From Strobilurus pachycystidiatus (Eukaryota; Basidiomycota; Agaricomycetes; Agaricales; Physalacriaceae), in assembly GCA_019915135.1 (NCBI GenBank), contig JAHLMK010000001.1:1860001-1924000 (forward strand): DNA of 64,000 nt. The letters run 5' to 3'. How positions within the stretch are numbered: position 1 is the stretch's first letter; each line of letters begins with the position of its first letter. The notes beneath the pieces were generated by a model, which saw nothing but the letters and a program-made list of their open reading frames with translations, made no database searches and was not told where the DNA came from. A program made the position numbers and the translations under genes. Below are positions 57,181 through 64,000 of the stretch, piece by piece.

Positions 57181-58779
57181 ATGTCGAATGTCTCCGCCGC
57201 GCCCCCCGAATTCGACTTTTGGGAATTCGTTAGCTGCGCTCGATGCCAGCTTCCGTTCTTCTCCCAGTCGGGAGCAACCATACCCTTCTGGCTGACTGAA
57301 TGCGGTCACGTCGTGTGCAACAATCATCTCAGTGCGTGCTGTCCGGGTCATTCACTGCGAAAGTGGTGGCTCAACTACTCTTAGATGCTGATCAGAGCTG
57401 CGCGGTATGCTCTGCGCCTGGTATACAGCTTGTGCCTTTGCAGCAAGAGGTCCGTTGACCCGCGGCTGTGTTCCCGATAGATGACCTGATATGGGGCGTA
57501 GATGGATCCCCCGATGTCGGACTGGTTTCGTTCAATACCGTACTCCTTGGACACTATTGCATATGCTGCCAAGGTGTGTCATCCTCTCCAGATCGCCTTT
57601 CCTCAGTATCCAACGCATTCGTCAGTTCCAACAAGACTCCATGGCTGCCCAGATTCGTTACTACAAGAATCGCCATCAACAGCAGCGTGCCTATATTGAG
57701 AAACTGAAACATGAGATCGTGGAACTCCGGAGGTGCGCTAACTTTCCAGCTCCTTCAATTCGCCGCTAACGCCTGAACAGAAGCAACCAGTATCTGAGTC
57801 AAGGGATGGAGTCAACTCAACAGCAACAACAACCACAGCAGCAGCAGCAACCACAGCCGCCTGAGCGCCCTCATCATCACAGCACGAACAGACGCAGGGA
57901 CGTACAAGAGCCAGCAACCTCCATGAACGTCAACGGAAAGCGACCAATGGAACAGCAACGGTACGCGACGCGCCAAACCATACCTGATACACTCGGCTGA
58001 TGTCTTGGCAGACCAATGACCGCCTCGAGTCCCCATGATTCGGCCTTTACACCTCCTGTTGGACCAGGCAGATTGACACTTCCACCGGGGCAGCAGCCGC
58101 AGAACCTCGCACCACAGCGCGCTCCAGAACCCAATCAACATCAACAAAGAACGCGACCGCCGCCTCAGCAACGACCTGGTTCACGCAGTTTCCAACAGTG
58201 CGTCGGCAATTGCTTCCTCCTTTCGTTCCGCGTAACAGAGCAACCTACAGACAATATGCTTACGTTCCGCCATCCACCCCTCGGATGCCGCCACCGCAAG
58301 TCTCGCACTTGCAAAATCGCCATCAACTCCAACGCAACAACACATTACAGCCTTCCAACGGGAACACCATGCCGCCTCCTCCTGCACACACCAGCAGCAA
58401 GTTCAAACCCGCCCAATCGACAAGCAACAGAGATCAGAACCGCAACATGGGACCGCCTCCGACACCGCAAGTCACTGTACAGCGTCAGCCAACGAACATC
58501 GCGTCAGCAAGTACATCTGCTCCCTCAAGCCGCTTCCTACCGCCAAGTGAACGCTTCGCTCTCCCCTCTACACCTATCAACAAATCAGGCGGCACAGGGC
58601 GTTTCGTGCCTCCAGTGCCGAATGGAGCTGCTCAGAGTCAACGTTCTGTCCGGCGCACTAACTCTATGGCTCCTGCTTCGAGGCCACAAGAAATTCAGCG
58701 CTCTTCAACTGCACTTCCCGGGACTTCTGCTGGGGGTGGACAGAGGATGCCGTTTGTGCCTAGTAATGGATTCGGATAA
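57181..58779 (+). CDS. RING-finger, coiled-coil protein (Zip3/RNF212-like meiotic E3)
   Basis: Exons 57181-57331, 57385-57449, 57502-57573, 57626-57732, 57781-57960, 58012-58197 and 58239-58779 give 433 aa. An N-terminal RING is rebuilt by introns: CARC, then FWLTECGHVVCNNHL, then DQSCAVC. A helix and short coiled coil follow (QIRYYKNRHQQQRAYIEKLKHEIVELRR, shown here by QIRYYKNRHQQQ). Next comes a polyglutamine run and a long Pro/Gln/Ser-rich tail ending VPSNGFG. This layout is that of Zip3, RNF212 and HEI10, which mark crossover sites as SUMO or ubiquitin ligases. The last intron is only 41 nt. The function is inferred from domain order. Confidence 0.82.
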
Positions 58780-58977
58780 GACTGTCGTTGGCTGGCTTGA
58801 TTGCTTCTGGGTGTTCTTGTTTTACTCTCTGCTTGGTTATGCTGGATATATGCGTCGCGTCCAATTAATGATGAAATTCGACAAACTGAATTCGCGTGTT
58901 GGGAGCCATTTTGAGCAATGTTGTCGAGCAGAAATATTCCAATAATGTAAGTATTCGAGCGCGTACAGGCAGTGGTC

Positions 58978-59439
58978 TTAAGCCGGGGTTTTGGGAGGGT
59001 TGATGACGAACAAGGGTAGGTATGAGGCGATGAGGGCGGTCGCGCACAGACTGGGGATTGTTAAGTGCGACGTAGATAAAGAGGGCGAGCGGAAAGTCTT
59101 ACACGAGGTTGGAGAGTGCACCAGAGCTACCTTCCTTGGCGCGTAGCGGGTGCTGGTTGATGAGTGTGCTGATACCGAAGAGGACAGAGGGCCAGGCAAG
59201 ATATCTATAGAGTCATTGCCGAGTCAATATCTTGACCACACAATGATAGTGCAATGACCTGTTGCGGGTGACCATGATCAAGCCAGAGAGAAACATGCCC
59301 GAGGAGCCCAGTCCATCTGGGAGAAGAAGTAAGACGTCTGCTCGCTGTGCCCGACGGCGAGCTCACCGGTGGTTTCCCTGTACCAGATGGGCGGCAAGGT
59401 GAACTTGGTCTCGAGCGACGCATCCCGTGGATCTGACAT
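58978..59439 (-). CDS. Asterix/WDR83OS-like ER protein (PAT complex)
   Basis: Exons 59439-59367, 59316-59259, 59204-59103 and 59050-58978 give 101 aa, the normal size for the family. Seen: MSDPRDASLETKFTLPPIWY, then FLSGLIMVTRNRYLAWPSVLFG, STLINQHPLRAKEG and a final hydrophobic LIASYLPLFVINPP. Asterix forms the PAT complex with CCDC47 and guards polar transmembrane segments during ER insertion. It has two to three membrane helices. It is divergent from the LEA2-type gene. Confidence 0.88.
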
Positions 59440-59816
59440 GTTGGCGGGAAGAGAGTTGCCTGTCGGTGCCTGGAATCAAGACCTGCGAGCGGCAACTGCC
59501 GTGGACCCTGCTCTAGAGACCATCCTTTAATTGGTGGGCTCTCTGTCGACTTGAAGTCTGTTCAGTGAAATTCTCTATCTTTCTCTGATGTTGACTGCGC
59601 TCGGGTGTGTCTGGCCGAATGGTGGCGCAGATAATGGGCGTCACGGCATCAATGCTGTGTGCCGAACGATCGGCATCTCGAGCGCAGTGGTCTCAATGCA
59701 ATGTCATCACCGCCTTGGCTTTCACCTTCACCTGCGCTTTCCTTCCTCCTCCTCCCCCTTGTCTTCCCTCACCGACACTTCACTTTCTTCCCTGATTTCT
59801 ACCCTATTGATTCATA
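59440..59816. promoter_or_regulatory. Divergent promoter region (Asterix / LEA2-type gene)
   Basis: 377 bp, with a C/T-rich stretch (about 59740-59800) just before the plus-strand ATG, common at fungal transcription starts. No gene was found inside. Confidence 0.45.
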
Positions 59817-61075
59817 ATGGCATATCAGGACCCGTACGCTGGGCAGTATGGGCGCTATGAGCAGCAGCACCCTCATGTTGGCGGGCACGACCAGGACAGC
59901 TTCAATCCATATGCGAACAACAACCAGCAGCCGTACGAGACGTACGAGCAGGGGGGATACACTAGCGGAGCGTATAGAGACGAGCCCGCCTACAACAGCA
60001 ATTATGGAGTCCAGCGGCAACCGACGACTAGATCTCATGCCGCTACAGTGCAGCCGGGCGCTCTCACTGGGTTCGGTCAGGATGATTTCACTGCGAGAGA
60101 AAAGTGCGCTTTTGTCTAAACTCAACGACGCCGCATGTGTTGATAGGCCATCTTAGACCGGTTGCACCTAATTTCAAAGCCTACCGTTATGAAACGCAAG
60201 GCAACCTTTGGAATAGAGTAAGCTTTCTCGCTTTCTTTGCATCTCCCGTGCTCATATATGCTTACCAGGGCTCAAGAGTGAGATGTGTCGGACGATTCTG
60301 CTGCTGCACAATCATGGTCATATTCTTCCTGTTCATCAGCATCATTCTGGCATTGGCGCTGGTAAATTACTCTCCTCGGCATCAACACATTACTCATGTG
60401 TCGATATAGTGGATCCGACCTCCAGCAGTCATTATTGGGACCCCGGAGCTTACGGATGGCGGCAGTGCTATCAAGTTCAACGACAACGGAGTGACCATTC
60501 CGTTCACCTTGAATGTTTCGTCAGTGGCACCATCACGTCGACGGCTTTCTTCAACTCAATTTATCTTAGTGTTACAAACCCCAACTACTTCAGCGTAGAT
60601 CTCAAGAAAGTCAAGACACGGCTGATATACCCTATCAACGACACCGACATTGGTGGCGGCACAACAACCAATGTAGACTTCCCTTCACACTCAAACAAAA
60701 CCGTTGAATTTCCACTCTCTATTGACTACGCTCTCGACTCTGATCCCAACTATGCCATACTGTTGGATCTGGCTCAGAAATGTGGCATCATCGGGACGGC
60801 GAGCGACATTACGATAGACTTCAAGATTACTGTGAGTATCGTGACGGCTCCCCCACTCACTGTGCTAAAACAATCCCTTAGGTCTCTATACGTATCTTGA
60901 TCATCACCGTCTCGCCGACGATATCAAACTCATTCAAGATTTCCTGTCCAATTGATAGCTCAGACCTCCAGGTATGCTCCTTCAAATTCACATTCGTTCA
61001 CCGTCTCTAACACGTTCTTAGGATCTCATAAAGGCATCAGGTATTGACGTTGCCTCAATTCTGGGTGGTTTGTAA
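59817..61075 (+). CDS. LEA2-domain single-pass membrane protein
   Basis: Exons 59817-60103, 60157-60217, 60269-60361, 60410-60519, 60570-60831, 60882-60971 and 61022-61075 give 318 aa. The Tyr/Gln/Asn-rich cytosolic N-terminus (YAGQYGRYEQQH, YETYEQGGY) is followed by a Cys-rich juxtamembrane CVGRFCCCTIM and a helix VIFFLFISIILALAL. A LEA2-type beta domain comes next (IPFTLNVSVTNPNYFSVDLKK, KTVEFPLSIDY, ITIDFKITVSI). Fungal proteins of this type sit at the vacuole or plasma membrane and resemble the Tag1 autophagy-termination protein; that role is inference. The CCC next to the membrane is a likely palmitoylation site. Confidence 0.88.
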
Positions 61076-61581
61076 GAGGAATTGGGATATGACAAGCTTA
61101 ACGGACTTGATTTCTCGTTCCTGTTGCACTGTAAAATATGGACGATCTACAGTAGTACGACATTTTTAGCGTATCTGGATAATGCAACCCTCAAAGGGTG
61201 TCTCCACCGAAATTCCGCACCTTCAGTATCGGACTACCGCCAGAGCTACGTAAATTAGATTGGTAGGGGCCATTGGCCCATTGCTGACCAAGATCCCGGC
61301 AAGTGCCGGTTGATCTTTGAACTACGCCACACATGAAGCAAGTCACATCGCTGAGGCTAGAAGAATAGAAGTAACGGGTTGGTAGACCATGAGTTGAGTA
61401 CTGAAAGGACAGAACGATGAATGGTAGAAAGTGTCGAGTGCTTCAACGCCTCGACTACATGTGTATATGTGAATGGCCCAAATTCGGTTGAAACTAGCAA
61501 GAATGACTTCTTTCTCTCTATAGTCACATACATAGATTTGCATGGAGCTGAGAGCCTAGCTGCCCACATTGTCTGGACTCT
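61076..61581. other. Convergent intergenic region with two hairpins
   Basis: Holds GGGCCATTGGCCC (61267-61279) and a CCGGCA-AG-TGCCGG stem (61296-61309) flanked by GATC. No tRNA or known snRNA was recognised. It may be a 3' regulatory structure or a small RNA. Confidence 0.4.
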
Positions 61582-61926
61582 CTACCCCAACGATGCACCG
61601 GAAGCCGACGTTGAGCCCCAGCCGTTCTCTTTGGCCTTCTTGGCGAAGCCCGTTGACGATTCCAGCGCTGCGTCTCCAGTGTTGGATGACTGGAACTTGG
61701 ATGACTGGACTTTATCTGACGTTGAACGTGAGTGAGCTGCAAGACTGCCGCGTCACCGCGAGTGGCGCAACGTACCATTCCCCTCTGATGACTTGGAGTT
61801 CTTCTTCAATATAGAGGACAATAGGCCCCCAGACTTGGAGACCTTGGTGGTGTCGGAGCTCCCGGAGTCCTGGGACAGGAGGGAAGCGGTGGATGAAGAA
61901 GTGAGACTCGACTTCGTGTCAGACAT
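61582..61926 (-). CDS. Small Ser-rich hypothetical protein (94 aa)
   Basis: Exons 61926-61776 and 61715-61582 give 95 codons including the stop. The product is Ser/Thr/Lys-rich: MSDTKSSLTSSSTASLLSQD, LLSSILKKNSKSSEG and KKAKENGWGSTS. It is likely disordered. A minus-strand TATA box at 62011-62020 lies about 85 bp upstream, supporting real transcription. It is probably a conserved basidiomycete stress-type small protein, but no domain is known. Confidence 0.7.
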
Positions 61927-62637
61927 GTTGTTGGGTGGGTGAATGGCAGTGGATGGTGCTGGTGGATGGTGGGCAATGGGTTGCGTACTGAATCCTCGTT
62001 CCATTACCCCTCTTATATAGTTATCACGACACCCTCGACCGAACCAAAAACCCTCAACCCAACATGGTCCGGGGAACATGATCTCGACCTAGATGAGTGT
62101 CAGGAGCGCCTCCGCAACACTTTGAACCCCGCAGCCTCAGACTCGGGCCCGAAGTTCTGGCAATTCTAAGAGCGTATTATCAGTATTATCAAAAATTTTC
62201 AACTCCTCCCCGCGGATTTCCCCTAAGTCCGAGTCATGGTGCCCCGCAGTACATTTATTGAACGCGCGAAGACGACGCGCACCTGCTGCGGAGTGGTAGA
62301 TACAAATCGCACAGTCACTGGGCGCGTGATGGCGAATAAAATTTTTTGGGACGCAGAACAATCGCAGCAGAGGCCAGGTCTGCGTAGGACCTACTACTTT
62401 GTCTGTAGACTCGCACTCCCAGTATGTTTGACAATGAGTCATCCAGTTTCATGGCCCGGTTTGTGGATAGGTAAGCGTATGATAGGTAAGGAAAGACTGA
62501 ATACTCGAGTCACAAGGACGAGAAACCCGATGGCATGTTATACAATGGCATTCAAGCAAGAATGCGGCGCTGGTAACCGGAAACAAACGAATAATGGAGT
62601 AATGATAAAGGTACTTTTGAATCCCACCACAGAGCGT
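61927..62637. other. Intergenic region with no supported gene
   Basis: Contains the promoter of the small Ser-rich gene and the RCL1 3' flank. A plus-strand frame of 168 codons (62236-62742) overlaps RCL1 in antisense and has no family match. Confidence 0.5.
62011..62020 (-). promoter_or_regulatory. TATA box of the small Ser-rich gene
   Basis: CTATATAAGA on the minus strand, about 85 bp before the ATG at 61926. Confidence 0.5.
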
Positions 62638-64000
62638 TCAGGCCAGCGTCCTGTTGGCATTCACGTAGCCGGTTCCATAACACGAATACAAGAGTTGGGT
62701 ACAGTCTGGATCCGACGGATCTGCTGGGACAATCTTGAATGAGGTCCCGAAAGAATCACGGATGTCTCTCAAGAGTTGTATTCTGGTAACATTAGCCTGA
62801 CGGTCGTTTGCGAGGAAACGCACGCACGTTCTAGGTGTCGGTTGGCTCATCAGACAACGCCCCACATCCTCGCTGCCCAGAACCATCATGATGAGGACCA
62901 AAGACTGGTGTTTTACGTCCACGCAGCCGCCTTTTTCGACCTCGTATAGTAATGATCGTGCAGCGTTGAGTGCAATATCTTCGGGGCTGATTCCAGGTTG
63001 TGACGTTGCCTCCGCACAATGAATCACAGATGTCGTAGATTCAGCTACCAGTGTTAGCGCGTACCCCGGTGATCTATATGGCACATTAGCAAGACCCTAC
63101 TTGGATTAATAAGATACATACTTCCCACTCTCATCGCCCTTGTAGACGTCCGAGTAGAGATAGATGTCGGGTATATATCGGTTCAGGACTGAACGGCACG
63201 ACTCTATCATTCGATTTGAGAATTGGGGGCTCACCCGGACCGCGTGACTACGAAAGGTTGAGTGGAAAACATGATGACTGAAGAATGGACGGACGCGATG
63301 CCGCGGATGCGTTTTATCTTGCCAGGTTCGACAAAGTTTATAGTCTTGACCTGCTTGACCACCGGGCATAAGAACTGCACTTCGCCGCCGCCTTGGGGAG
63401 GAGAACCGCGCTTCTTGATCTACAAGACAATGAGCGAGTGACTTGTATATTGGGATCAACGCGCACCCGAAGCTCCAGACCATCCGAAATGCCAAATAAT
63501 TGGAGGTGCGGAAGTGAGGCAGTTCGTATCAGGTCTGCCTAGTAAGATGAGACACGCGCCAGCATTGCCATGGAACGCGACGCACGGAGAGATCGTGATC
63601 GTCACTTGTAATTCCCCGAATTGTCAACTGCAGCGGTTTTTTCGCGAACGGTGCAAGAAGAATGACTGTTTCCAAAAAGTAGCCAATGGATCTCGACAGA
63701 GGACAGTCATGGACACAGGGCCCGCCGGAGATGATTCCCGGTTTCAGCAGTATCGCAGTACCTGTAATTGTTTAGTGGTGGATTGGGGTGTTAGTACGCT
63801 ATGTACCTGTTATGGATATTTCTATCACTGTGCCGTTCGTGATCTTCTCCAAAAGTCGCAGGAGACTTATCTCAAAGTCTAACAATGCTTTCAGCGTTTG
63901 TGGATGGCTCATGTAGCTAATTCTGCACCTCTCAAGCCTGGATTCTTGTCGTCGGGACGTATCTTGTCAATTTTCACGGGTTTTCCGCTGAGAATGGATA
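62638..64000 (-). CDS. RCL1: Rcl1, RNA 3'-terminal phosphate cyclase-like 18S processing factor, 5'-truncated by window edge
   Basis: Exons 64000-63929 (partial), 63878-63807, 63761-63586, 63538-63467, 63419-63295, 63247-63122 and 63073-62638. About ten N-terminal residues lie off the right edge. Rcl1 works in the SSU processome for 18S rRNA cleavage. Seen: KIRPDDKNPGLRDFEISLLRLLEK, LKPGIISGGPCVHDCPLSRS, GYFLETVILLAPFAKKPLQL, KKRGSPPQGGGEVQF, CPVVKQVKTINFVEPGKIKR, RVSPQFSNRMIESCRSVLNR, and SPGYALTLVAESTT with GGCVD. The catalytic His of true cyclases is not expected in Rcl1. The model is coherent over six introns of 45-50 nt. Confidence 0.95.

Noticed and set aside
61421..61735. 104-codon plus-strand frame
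   Set aside because: Antisense to the small Ser-rich gene, whose two-exon model and TATA box fit better.
62236..62742. 168-codon plus-strand frame
   Set aside because: Overlaps the RCL1 3' exon in antisense and has no family match.

Overview
The window reads as ordinary euchromatin of a filamentous basidiomycete, most likely an Agaricomycete. Genes lie on both strands and are split by many short introns (mostly 45-56 nt, GT..AG with a CTNAY-like branch site). Intergenic gaps are short and 3' ends often converge. One Tad-like non-LTR retrotransposon is present. No bacterial-type operons, CRISPR arrays or rRNA were seen, and no tRNA was recognised. Gene models were spliced by hand from reading frame and splice signals; for most of them the exon lengths sum to a whole number of codons. 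Exon edges may be off by a base or two.

Layout. 1-2 kb: 3' end of a YeeE/YedE-type membrane protein, then a probable SWSAP1-like recombination ATPase. 2.3-14.5 kb: a duplicated aldo-keto reductase plus short-chain dehydrogenase block. The left dehydrogenase has decayed. Between the copies sit a tract of short dispersed repeats and a complete LINE insertion with 14-15 bp target-site duplications, a poly(A) tail and a single in-frame stop. 14.9-26 kb: MET8, SLT11, ARP2, a MITE-like inverted repeat, pyridoxal kinase, a TKL-like kinase and AIP1. 26-37.7 kb: two tandem lineage-restricted paralogues, LIN1, a PQ-loop transporter, a LisH-CTLH-CRA protein, cytidine deaminase, a Gfo/Idh/MocA oxidoreductase and a P450. 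38-46.9 kb: NOP53, TFB2, RAD54 and an ISH1-type repeat protein. 47-64 kb: a flavin monooxygenase, casein kinase I, a JmjC gene that probably runs into a long disordered tail, a small hypothetical gene, a ZIP3/RNF212-like RING protein, Asterix, a LEA2-type membrane protein, a small Ser-rich protein and RCL1, which is cut by the right edge.

Most genes are conserved housekeeping genes with no shared pathway. Themes that recur are actin (ARP2, AIP1), recombination (SWSAP1-like, RAD54, ZIP3-like), splicing and ribosome biogenesis (SLT11, LIN1, NOP53, RCL1) and sulfur or siroheme metabolism (YeeE, MET8). The accessory part is the 2-14.5 kb duplication and retroelement region. I did not find a convincing wholly new system. 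The most unusual items are the LINE-split duplication, the repeat tract at 4.7-5.4 kb, the MITE, two GC-AG introns, a 7-nt microexon and the unresolved JmjC/tail gene.
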